Shown in pieces: positions 25,389-34,518 of a DNA stretch of 35,274 bases. The notes under the pieces were generated by a model. That model saw only the letters and a program-made list of their open reading frames with translations. It was not told where the DNA came from and searched no databases. A program made the position numbers and the translations under genes. Positions within the stretch are counted from its first letter, which is position 1. The number at the start of each line of letters is the position of its first letter. The stretch comes from Cytophagales bacterium (lineage in GTDB: Bacteria; Bacteroidota; Bacteroidia; Cytophagales; Spirosomataceae). Location of the stretch: positions 1 through 35,274 of the forward strand of contig JAAFKE010000006.1 in assembly GCA_013298215.1 (NCBI GenBank). The letters are read 5' to 3'.

Positions 25389-28300
25389 TTATCTGTTTAT
25401 TGTCATGAATCTGCATTCGCGCTTGACAACATCTCCGTTTGCGTTCGTAATTATCGCATTGTAGAAGTACGTTCCAACTGGTAAACCTTGCGAACCACCA
25501 AATGCAAGTCCCACGTTGGCTTTTCCATCCCAATCATTTTGATAATCTTCGCTTTGGTAAACTTTGTGCTGCCAGCGGTCAAATATTTCAAGTACAACAT
25601 TCGTGCCAACTGGATGACGGATCACAAATAAATCGTTCACGCCGTCGCCGTTTGGTGAGAACCCTTCTGGTACAAAGATTCCACTTTCGCTGCTGATTAC
25701 AATCACAGTAGGATCCGACTCCGAAAGTTCTGTTGGGTCTTTGTCGCCGTTTGGATCTGTATCCAGACCATTTGTCGAGAAGTCTACGAGGGTATCTCTA
25801 CCAGCAAGCGCACGGGCGCAGATTTGGTTTTGATACGGTGTTAAGCGGCCATCAGTGGTTACTTGAACGGTGTAGAACACCGAGTCAATGCTACCAACTG
25901 CTAACTTACTTTGCTCGGCAATCAACAGGTTAGTATCAGACGCGCCGTTGAAGTCAGGGTTGATCCTCAATTGGCTCGAATCGCTGGCTATCGGCGTACC
26001 GATCACTTTGTAGCTTGCTCCCGTCGAATCGTTGAAGTAAGCAGAAAGTGTATTTTTAAGCTGAACGTTCGTGAAGCCTACCGTACCGAAGTTTTTGACT
26101 AACACACGGTAAGTGATGTTGAACGAGCCATCGCCGTTGCGAAGAGTATCTTTGATCGACAACGCTGATCCAATATAGCTCTTACCCGTTCCTGGCGACA
26201 CGCTGTTGAGCGAAATGCCCGTTGGCCTGTTATCGTCGCGCGGATCAAGGTTCTTGTTTGGATCGTAGTCATCGCCCGATGCCGACGTGTCTTTTGTCAT
26301 TACCGAACCACTAAATGCAGTACCAATTGCAATGTTGTTGAATATAGTGGTACTATCGACCAAAGCCGTAGGTCTCACTTTCACAACCAATTGGATATTG
26401 CGGGTGGTATTTCTTGGCAGCGAACTCAACGTATCTACCAGCAGGTTGGTCAATAAGCCTTGGCCAGTGTAGTTTGTATTTACTACAAGCCCAGCCTCGG
26501 CAGTTACCGTTGGATTGCCTACGATGGTGGCTTTGTTGCCGAAAGTAGCTGACAGATTATCTACCACCTGCACCTTTGTGAGCGGGTTGAAACCTAAGTT
26601 CGTCACACCGATGGTGTAAGGTATACTAAACGAACCGTCAGCATTTTTAACTGGTGTACCTACTTTCTTAGACAAACCAATAAGCGTTGCTGGAAGGTCG
26701 AAACGAACACCCGTTTTGGTGTCAGACTCGCGCGCCATCGTTGCACCGTCGTTCGATACATCTCTAACAACTGTGCTTCCGTTTTGACCTATGGCAATAA
26801 TATTACCAGCTAAGACACCGACATAACCGTTTGGTCTCACGTTCAAGTTAATGCAGATCGTATCACGTTTTCCGACTGCCAAAGTACTGTTTGCAGCAAC
26901 CAACAAGTTTAGGTCGGTTTTGCCATTATAGCTTGGATTTGGTCTCAGGGTGCTGTTTGAGCCTACAATTGGCCTACCAGTGATCGAGAAAGTGATCGGT
27001 AGCACTAACGCAGTACTCAAACTGTCGATCAGTTGAACGTTTGTGAGCGGTACATTCCCAGCGTTATCTACCGTAATTTTGTAAGATACGTCATAACTAC
27101 CGTCTTGCTTGAGCGACACTGACTTCACTTTCACGCAGGCTGCGATGAGCGGCCTATCTCCCGTAACTGGTTCACCGCTGGTAGTCACCACTATTTCTGC
27201 GCTCGATGTGTTATTGAGTAAGTTGATATCGACTTGATCCAAGTATGTAATGTCAGCAGTATTTCTGAGTAGACCAAGCACTGTTGCCTTGGCCACTACC
27301 GACAGAACCACACTGTCACGTACATTAATCTGGGCGATACGAATGGTAAGGGTATTTCCATTTTTGGTGAAACCCGTACTCGAAACAACCTCTAAGCCTG
27401 CTGGGAGTATGTCGCGTACATCTACGTTGGTTGCTACATCTTTGCCGTTGTTCTTAACAACAATTTTGTAGGTCACGTTTTCGTTTAAGACAACATTTCT
27501 CTTAGATGCCACCTTGGTAACGCTTACGTCCGACAACTTGCTGTCTACGCCGTCGCAATTAACGATCGTCACCAAGATAGCGGAAGGCTGTCCGTAGCAG
27601 CTTCCACCAGTCACGCGGTAGAAAGCGTAGTATGTGCCCGCACCAACTGAGGTCGGTGATGCAACCAGTGGCGAATTTGTTGTCCGGCCACTTCTAAACT
27701 CTAAACTGTATCCCGAAGGAATTGCACCTATCAAACCCTGAGTAAGGTTGACCACTATTGCGTTGCATACATTGCGGAGGTTAGTCACTGCTGGCATCGG
27801 TATATTGGTATTCACATTTACCGTTACCACCGTTGAGTTAATCGATGCACAACGCTCGCCGTCTTTTGCGGTAAGTTTGTACGAGTAAGAACCGCCCTGG
27901 CGAACCACAATCTGCCTGGTAGTGGCACCATTACTCCACTTATAGTCGTAGCCAGTTGTTTCTGAGGCAGCAAGCACTACAGAGTCTCCGTTACATACCG
28001 ATATCGTGAACGTCTCGCCTTGTTTGGCTTCGCCGTTTACAGTAATCACTGGGCTAATTTTGAGCGACTTGATCGTCAGAACAATCGAAGCACTGGCAGC
28101 TACGCATGGACCCGAACCATCGGGATCGTTGGTAGTGAGGGTCAGTCGAACTGACCCTCTTGTTATGTCTGCCAATGTTGGAAAGTAAGTCGCCTTTGGA
28201 TCGAGCGAGTTGCTAAATGTACCAGTACCGTCGGTTGTCCAACGAATACTCGATGCCGCTCCTCCAAAACTACCATTGAGTTTGAACTCAGTCGTAGAGC

Positions 28301-31300
28301 AGATCGAAGCATCCGAACCTGCATTGGCAGTAGCTGGGTTTGTCGAACAAGGTAGTACATCGTTGCAGTTCGTAATCACTACGTTCACTGGCACTCCTAC
28401 GCTGTAGCATCCTGCTGCGTTCTTGAAGAACACGAAGTATGTACCTGCACCCACCGAGTTTGCAGTGGCTACCAAAGGTGAGTTTGATGATGCCGTGGTG
28501 CGGAATTCGATGGTTAAGCCACTCGTTGCGTTTTTAACTGCATTGTTTAGATCAACTCTATTGAACGGACAAGTATTAGTCAAGTCTTGAACAATTGGGT
28601 TGAGAACCTTAGTTGCGATTGTAACCGTGATAGCGTTTGACACTAAACTCTTACAGTTGACATTTGTGCAACACTGGGCTGTGTAAGTTGCCGTTGTGAA
28701 CGGTGTCACGATGATACTCGCTCCTACTTGGTTGTTCGACCACGTTACTACTGATCCCGCTGGACATCCGCTGGCGGTCAGTGTCACCGATTCGCCTAAG
28801 CAAACTGAGGTGGCTGATGCCGTGATAGATGGTGTAGCTGGGCGACCCACTTTGATCTCACAAACCGTAGACGACGGACTCACGCAAGCACCTAACTTAC
28901 AGATCGCCGAGTACGAAGTCGTGGCCAATGGTATAATAGTGATGGTAGCTCCCGTTGCACCTGTGTTCCAGACTACTTCGCCCGAACAACCTTGAGCCGT
29001 CAGCGTAACTGCGTCGCCTGGGCAAACAGTTGTCGATGAACACACAATTGTTGGTGCTGTTACGTTGGTGATGGTTACGGTCACAGCATTAGACACTGAG
29101 CTGGTACAAGCTCCCGTCCTGCATACTGCCGTGTAGGTCGTGGCAGCTATTGGCGTAACTATGGTGCTTACACCCGTTGCACCGTTCGACCAAACCACCG
29201 ATCCAGTGCAATTGGCAGCTGTCAGCGTCACGCTCTGACCCGCGCAAACCGTTGGCGCACTCGCGCTGATGGTTGGCGAGCTGGTTGTGTTCACTGTTAC
29301 GGTTACTGACGCAGACCTTGCGCTGGTACACGCGCCCACTTTGCAGATGGCAGTATACGAAGTGGTGGCCAATGGCGACACTACGATACTGGCACCACTT
29401 ACTCCGTTCGACCACGTTACCGTTCCGTCGCATACAGCGGTAAGCGTTGCGGTTTCGCCCGAGCAAATCGCTGGTTTGTTCACCGACACAACTGGAGCGG
29501 TTGGGGTCAATACTGCTATGTTATAAACCAGTGAGCTTGCGCTTGTGCAACTTCCTACTGTGCAAGTTGCCGAGTAGTTTGTCGTCACTGTTGGTGATAC
29601 TACTATTACGTTGCCAGTTGCGCCGTTCGACCAGTTCACTATTCCAGCACAACCGCTGGCTATCAATGTTTCTGATTCGCCTGGGCAAAGCTGGTTTTTA
29701 GTACAAGTCACCGTTGGAGGTGCTACCGTTCCACCTACTGTCACAGTTACCGATCCCGTTCCGCCAGCGCACGTTGTGGCTGTGGTACAGATGGCGGTGT
29801 AAGTAGTGGTGGCACTTGGTGTTACCGAGATACTGTTGCCAGTTGCTCCTGTGCTCCAAGTTACTGTTCCAGCGCAGCCCGTGGCGGTGAGTGTCACTGC
29901 CTCGCTTGTGCAAATTGATACCTTAGAGGCCGTCAGCGTTGGCGTTGTTCCAGCTGCATTTACCGTAACTACGGTAGCAGGGTTAGACGCTGGACTCAGA
30001 CAGACTCCTGATCCACAAGTTGCGGTGTATGATGTCGTATTGGTTGGAGACACCGAGATGCTTGCCCCCGTTGCACCGTTCGACCACGTTATTGTTCCAG
30101 TACAACCCGTAGCGGTTAGGGTAGTAGTCTGGCCAGCACATATTGTGCTTGGAGCTGCTGATACCGTTGGTGCAGTTAATGTTCCACCCACTGTCACAGT
30201 TACCGATCCTGTTCCGCCAGCGCACGTTGTGGCTGTGGTACAGATGGCAGTGTAAGTAGTGGTGGTACTTGGTGTTACCGAGATACTGTTGCCAGTTGCT
30301 CCCGTGCTCCAAGTTACTGTTCCAGCGCAGCCCGTGGCGGTCAGTGTTACTGACTCGCTTGTGCAAATTGATGCCTTAGAGGCTGTCAGCGTTGGAGCAG
30401 TTCCTGCTGCATTTACCGTGACTACGGTGGCAGAAGACGCTGGACTCAGACAGGCCGCTGATCCACAAGTGGCGGTGTATGATGTCGTGGTGGTTGGAGA
30501 CACCGAGATGCTTGCCCCCGTTGCACCGTTCGACCACGTTACTGTTCCAGCACAACCCGTGGCAGTCAGGGTGGCAGTTTGGCCAGCACATATTGTGCTT
30601 GGAGCTGCTGATACCGTCGGTGCGTTTGGTGTACCTACCGTTACTGATACAGAACCAGCTGGGCTGATGCAAGTGCTACCCGTTGCACAGGTTGCCGTGT
30701 AGGTGGTGGTAATACTTGGTGTTACCGAGATACTGTTGCCAGTTGCTCCCGTGCTCCAAGTTACTGTTCCAGCGCAGCCCGTGGCGGTCAGTGTTACTGA
30801 CTCGCTTGTGCAAATTGATGCCTTAGAGGCTGTCAGCGTTGGAGCAGTTCCTGCTGCATTTACCGTGACTACGGTGGCAGAAGACGCTGGACTCAGACAG
30901 GCCGCTGATCCACAAGTGGCGGTGTATGATGTCGTGGTGGTTGGAGACACCGAGATGCTTGCCCCCGTTGCACCGTTCGACCACGTTACTGTTCCAGCAC
31001 AACCCGTGGCAGTCAGGGTGGCAGTTTGGCCAGCACATATTGTGCTTGGAGCTGCTGATACCGTCGGTGCGTTTGGTGTACCTACCGTTACTGATACAGA
31101 ACCAGCTGGGCTGATGCAAGTGCTACCCGTTGCACAGGTTGCCGTGTAGGTGGTGGTGATACTTGGTGTTACCGAGATACTGTTGCCAGTTGCTCCCGTG
31201 CTCCAAGTTACTGTTCCAGCGCAGCCCGTGGCGTTCAGTGTTACTGACTCGCTTGTGCAAATTGATGCCTTAGAGGCTGTCAGCGTTGGAGCAGTTCCTG

Positions 31301-34300
31301 CTGCATTTACCGTAACTACGGCGGCAGAAGACGCTGGACTCAAACAGGCCGCTGATCCACAAGTTGCGGTGTATGATGTCGTGGTGGTTGGAGACACCGA
31401 GATGCTTGCCCCCGTTGCACCGTTCGACCACGTTACTGTTCCTAAACAACCCGTAGCGGTTAGGGTGGCAGTTTGTCCAGCACATATTGTGCTTGGAGTT
31501 GCTGATACCGTCGGTGCGTTTGGTGTACCTACCGTTACTGATACGGAACCAGCTGGGCTTGGACACGTAGCCGCCGTTGCACAGGTTGCCGTGTAGGTGG
31601 TGGTGATACTTGGTGTTACCGAAATACTGTTGCCAGTTGCTCCCGTGCTCCAAGTTACTGTTCCAGCGCAGCCCGTGGCGGTCAGTGTTACTGACTCGCT
31701 TGTGCAGATTGATGGCTTAGAGGCCGTCAGCGTTGGGGCAGTTCCTGCCGAATTTACAGTAACGCGCGTTGGGCTTGATGCTGGGCTGGTGCAAGCTCCG
31801 ATTTGGCAAGTAGCAGTGTATGAAGTCGAGGCCATTGGCATCACCGTTATCGAGACTCCAGTTGTGCCGTTCGACCATACTACTGATCCTAAACATCCCG
31901 ATGCAGTGAGTGTCACCGACTCGCCCGAGCAGATCACCTGCTTGTTGGCACTAATTACAGGCGCGGTTGGCGTAGTTACGTTCAGCGTTACCAAGTTAGA
32001 ATTACCACTCACACAAACACCCTTCTTACAGGTAGCAGTGTAGCTCGTCGAGACACTTGGACTTACGACTATGCTGGCACCCGTTGCACCGTTCGACCAA
32101 GTGATCGTACCGTCGCAACCTGTGGCAGTAAGTGTTGCCGAAGCACCTGGGCAAATAGCTGGTACACTCGACGATACCAATGGAGCGGCAATCGGAGTGA
32201 CTGTTATTGTATAACCTATCGATACTGGACTCTTGCATCCGTTTACATTACAGATCGCAGTGTAGGTAGTTGTCACAGTTGGTGTGACTACAATGGCAGG
32301 GCCAGTTTCGCCAGTTGACCATTCTGCAACACCTGCACAACCTTTGATTTGGAGTGTTACAGGCTCACCTGCGCAAACCTTTTCAGTACTACAAATTATC
32401 TCAGGAGCTGGTGGCCCAGTCGATACATTTATTGTAATGCTAGCAGGTGTGCTGGCGCAGATTCCAATTTTACAGGTAGCAGTGTATGTAGCTGTGGCAG
32501 TTGGGGTCACAATAATCTGTGCACCAGTTGCTCCCGTACTCCACATAATTGTTCCCGCACAATTGGTAGCGGTCAGTGTCACAGGCTTACTTCCACAAAC
32601 CGATACTTCGCTGGACGTAATTATTGGCGTAGTAGGCGTGTTCACAATAATCGTGATCGGGTTAGACAGTACGCTGGTACAGCTTCCCTTCTTACAAACG
32701 GCAGTGTAGACAGTGGTGATACTTGGTGTTACTGTGATGCTCGCGCCAGTTGAACCGTTCGACCACGTTATTACTCCACCCTCGCAACCGATTGCGGTTA
32801 TCAATGAGCTTTGCCCTATACAGATGTTCGATGTAGCACAGGCCAATACTGGCGGTGCAATCGTTGGGCATCCTGGGTTCACGATCTCATCGTCGTCATC
32901 GTCTTCACCTTTGTCTGTGCCGTTGTTTGGCCTAGAATCTGGGTCGCTTTGATCCGATTTAGTGATCTGTGCAAAGTTCCGAATTGTACTTTCGCTCTTT
33001 ATTTTAGCTTTAAATTTGAACTCAAAAGTGGCACCGTTTGCAATGCTTGCTACGTTTCCTACCACTGTGTTGGTGGCAGACACGTAGGTCATGTTGGTGC
33101 TTGATACGTATTCTAACCCAGCTGGGAGGGCATCAGCTACTTCCACGTTGGTGGCGGTAGATGGACCATCGTTCTTAACTGCGATGGTGTACGTTACTTC
33201 TTCGCCCACTGCTGGTGCGTTGTTAGAAACATACTTCTTCAAGTTAAGGTCAGCACAGTCTTTCACTGTTACCTTCACAGGTGTTCTGGTTTTGCTCACG
33301 CAACCGTTTTCTCCCACTGCCTCAGCGTAGTAAGTAGTAGATGCCGTTGGCAATACCGTGAATTTACCACCACTCAGCGTAGTCCCAACTGACGTACCTC
33401 CTTTTGCTTGCGTATACCAGTTGATCCTAAAGCCTGGGGCAAAAGCCACCAACCTTGTCGAACCGCCTTTGCAGACTAATGAGTCGTCGGCCGTAACTCC
33501 TTCTGGTGCTACTGGACGCTGGCTGATGGTCACAAACAAGGCATCGGCAGCTGGCCTGCACTTGCCATTGCCATCGGGATCGTTTGTGGTGGCCGTAATC
33601 GTAACACTTCCTGAAATAATATCTACTACCGATGGTACATAGAATGTACTTGGCGAAGTTGCATTTCCGAACCTACCCGTACCAGTTGTGGTCCAAGTTG
33701 CGGCTGTGGCACTGCCACCAATGGTAGCCCTCAAAAATATGGTGTCTCCCGAGCATATTGCTTGGTCTCTGCCCGCGTCGATCGTTGGCACATTCGCACA
33801 CTCGCAAGATTGGATCGTTACTGTTACCACCATTGGGTTGCTGTAACATCCAAACTCAGAGCGCTCAAACAGGTAGTACTTACCCGCACCCACTTTGGTT
33901 GGGTCTGTGACGAGTGGCGACGTAGGAGATGCGCCAGTGTGCCATTCGAACACGCTTCCTGACAATGAGATGGGCGATATGGTGATCTTTGTTAGATCTA
34001 CTGTCTCTACCGGACACGTATTAGTCACGTTTCCTATGCAGGTAGGTGTTTCTGGGCGGGCGTTTACCACGATGATAATTGGAATACGCTCCGACTTACA
34101 CTTGCCATCTGGCGAAATCGCCTCAGCATAGTATATTGTCGTTGTGGTGGCCCTCACAGTGTAAAACTCTCCGCTGTTGATTGTCGTAAACGGTGTTCCT
34201 CCGATTGGAGTCAAGTACAGGTTAATTTTGTTGCCTAGTGATGTAGCCGAAATTCTCGTCGTCACACCTGCGCAAATCGAGTCGCCCTTTGAAACGATTA

Positions 34301-34460
34301 CAGTTATATCCACGCAAGGCTTCTTGCCTATTGTAATTACCTCACCGTCCTGATCGTCTTGCCCTGGCACTCTGTCACCTGGCGTAGAGTCAATATCCGT
34401 TACTGGGTTGCCGTCGGGATCTTTCGCGTCAGTAATCTCAGCAATGTTGGTTAGAGTCAA
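25389..34460 (-). CDS. Giant type IX-secreted repeat adhesin (SprB-like), main part
   Basis: The frame has more than 3,000 residues. From the N-terminal side it has Ig/T9SS-type beta domains and a DUF11 domain (DLNLKKYVSNNAPAVGEEVT), then an acidic linker (GEDDDDDEI), then 19 Ig-like repeats of about 74 residues (28.6-32.9 kb, motif VTLTATGCAGTVTWSTGATG). Next come two EFR-type domains, another DUF11 domain (DVSVTKVASKRNVVLNENVT) and three repeats around NPDFNG/NPSYNGKTDLNLL. The end is a gliding-motility-associated sorting domain (GIFVPEGFSPNGDGVNDLFV). It should be a surface adhesin secreted through the type IX system. The 34460 start is a TTG created by a frame break; the real N-terminus continues in 34438-35274 and beyond the window. 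Confidence 0.9.
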   Translation of the reverse strand: MTLTNIAEITDAKDPDGNPVTDIDSTPGDRVPGQDDQDGEVITIGKKPCVDITVIVSKGDSICAGVTTRISATSLGNKINLYLTPIGGTPFTTINSGEFYTVRATTTTIYYAEAISPDGKCKSERIPIIIVVNARPETPTCIGNVTNTCPVETVDLTKITISPISLSGSVFEWHTGASPTSPLVTDPTKVGAGKYYLFERSEFGCYSNPMVVTVTIQSCECANVPTIDAGRDQAICSGDTIFLRATIGGSATAATWTTTGTGRFGNATSPSTFYVPSVVDIISGSVTITATTNDPDGNGKCRPAADALFVTISQRPVAPEGVTADDSLVCKGGSTRLVAFAPGFRINWYTQAKGGTSVGTTLSGGKFTVLPTASTTYYAEAVGENGCVSKTRTPVKVTVKDCADLNLKKYVSNNAPAVGEEVTYTIAVKNDGPSTATNVEVADALPAGLEYVSSTNMTYVSATNTVVGNVASIANGATFEFKFKAKIKSESTIRNFAQITKSDQSDPDSRPNNGTDKGEDDDDDEIVNPGCPTIAPPVLACATSNICIGQSSLITAIGCEGGVITWSNGSTGASITVTPSITTVYTAVCKKGSCTSVLSNPITIIVNTPTTPIITSSEVSVCGSKPVTLTATNCAGTIMWSTGATGAQIIVTPTATATYTATCKIGICASTPASITINVSTGPPAPEIICSTEKVCAGEPVTLQIKGCAGVAEWSTGETGPAIVVTPTVTTTYTAICNVNGCKSPVSIGYTITVTPIAAPLVSSSVPAICPGASATLTATGCDGTITWSNGATGASIVVSPSVSTSYTATCKKGVCVSGNSNLVTLNVTTPTAPVISANKQVICSGESVTLTASGCLGSVVWSNGTTGVSITVMPMASTSYTATCQIGACTSPASSPTRVTVNSAGTAPTLTASKPSICTSESVTLTATGCAGTVTWSTGATGNSISVTPSITTTYTATCATAATCPSPAGSVSVTVGTPNAPTVSATPSTICAGQTATLTATGCLGTVTWSNGATGASISVSPTTTTSYTATCGSAACLSPASSAAVVTVNAAGTAPTLTASKASICTSESVTLNATGCAGTVTWSTGATGNSISVTPSITTTYTATCATGSTCISPAGSVSVTVGTPNAPTVSAAPSTICAGQTATLTATGCAGTVTWSNGATGASISVSPTTTTSYTATCGSAACLSPASSATVVTVNAAGTAPTLTASKASICTSESVTLTATGCAGTVTWSTGATGNSISVTPSITTTYTATCATGSTCISPAGSVSVTVGTPNAPTVSAAPSTICAGQTATLTATGCAGTVTWSNGATGASISVSPTTTTSYTATCGSAACLSPASSATVVTVNAAGTAPTLTASKASICTSESVTLTATGCAGTVTWSTGATGNSISVTPSTTTTYTAICTTATTCAGGTGSVTVTVGGTLTAPTVSAAPSTICAGQTTTLTATGCTGTITWSNGATGASISVSPTNTTSYTATCGSGVCLSPASNPATVVTVNAAGTTPTLTASKVSICTSEAVTLTATGCAGTVTWSTGATGNSISVTPSATTTYTAICTTATTCAGGTGSVTVTVGGTVAPPTVTCTKNQLCPGESETLIASGCAGIVNWSNGATGNVIVVSPTVTTNYSATCTVGSCTSASSLVYNIAVLTPTAPVVSVNKPAICSGETATLTAVCDGTVTWSNGVSGASIVVSPLATTSYTAICKVGACTSARSASVTVTVNTTSSPTISASAPTVCAGQSVTLTAANCTGSVVWSNGATGVSTIVTPIAATTYTAVCRTGACTSSVSNAVTVTITNVTAPTIVCSSTTVCPGDAVTLTAQGCSGEVVWNTGATGATITIIPLATTSYSAICKLGACVSPSSTVCEIKVGRPATPSITASATSVCLGESVTLTASGCPAGSVVTWSNNQVGASIIVTPFTTATYTAQCCTNVNCKSLVSNAITVTIATKVLNPIVQDLTNTCPFNRVDLNNAVKNATSGLTIEFRTTASSNSPLVATANSVGAGTYFVFFKNAAGCYSVGVPVNVVITNCNDVLPCSTNPATANAGSDASICSTTEFKLNGSFGGAASSIRWTTDGTGTFSNSLDPKATYFPTLADITRGSVRLTLTTNDPDGSGPCVAASASIVLTIKSLKISPVITVNGEAKQGETFTISVCNGDSVVLAASETTGYDYKWSNGATTRQIVVRQGGSYSYKLTAKDGERCASINSTVVTVNVNTNIPMPAVTNLRNVCNAIVVNLTQGLIGAIPSGYSLEFRSGRTTNSPLVASPTSVGAGTYYAFYRVTGGSCYGQPSAILVTIVNCDGVDSKLSDVSVTKVASKRNVVLNENVTYKIVVKNNGKDVATNVDVRDILPAGLEVVSSTGFTKNGNTLTIRIAQINVRDSVVLSVVAKATVLGLLRNTADITYLDQVDINLLNNTSSAEIVVTTSGEPVTGDRPLIAACVKVKSVSLKQDGSYDVSYKITVDNAGNVPLTNVQLIDSLSTALVLPITFSITGRPIVGSNSTLRPNPSYNGKTDLNLLVAANSTLAVGKRDTICINLNVRPNGYVGVLAGNIIAIGQNGSTVVRDVSNDGATMARESDTKTGVRFDLPATLIGLSKKVGTPVKNADGSFSIPYTIGVTNLGFNPLTKVQVVDNLSATFGNKATIVGNPTVTAEAGLVVNTNYTGQGLLTNLLVDTLSSLPRNTTRNIQLVVKVRPTALVDSTTIFNNIAIGTAFSGSVMTKDTSASGDDYDPNKNLDPRDDNRPTGISLNSVSPGTGKSYIGSALSIKDTLRNGDGSFNITYRVLVKNFGTVGFTNVQLKNTLSAYFNDSTGASYKVIGTPIASDSSQLRINPDFNGASDTNLLIAEQSKLAVGSIDSVFYTVQVTTDGRLTPYQNQICARALAGRDTLVDFSTNGLDTDPNGDKDPTELSESDPTVIVISSESGIFVPEGFSPNGDGVNDLFVIRHPVGTNVVLEIFDRWQHKVYQSEDYQNDWDGKANVGLAFGGSQGLPVGTYFYNAIITNANGDVVKRECRFMTINR
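28610..32875. repeat. Array of 19 Ig-like coding repeats, with 447-bp near-identical units
   Basis: The repeats alternate in pairs of about 149 residues (447 bp). Between about 30269 and 31157, two neighbouring units differ by a single visible base over most of their length. A third (about 31163-31604) and further units are more diverged. Each repeat has a Cys near the start, a central WS.GATG and a Cys pair toward the end (YTATC..GAC). The gradient of identity suggests recent local expansion by unequal crossing-over or slippage. Confidence 0.85.
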
Positions 34461-34518
34461 TATCCGTTACTGGGTTGCCGTCGGGATCTTTCGCGTCAGT
34501 AATCTCAGCAATGTTGGT
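34385..34518. repeat. Perfect 67-bp tandem duplication that breaks the adhesin frame
   Basis: Positions 34385-34451 and 34452-34518 are identical over 67 bases with no spacer. Since 67 is not a multiple of 3, the duplication shifts the frame. Both copies encode the same peptide (TNIAEITDAKDPDGNPVTDI). Confidence 0.95.

Noticed and set aside
29806-32043. Series of plus-strand frames of 147-149 codons repeating through the adhesin region
   Set aside because: They are antisense to the Ig-like coding repeats and recur with the same period, so they reflect repeat structure and not genes.
28610-32875. Periodic repeats that could suggest a CRISPR or other non-coding array
   Set aside because: Units are about 222 or 447 bp, in frame and protein-conserved, with no short repeat-spacer pattern.
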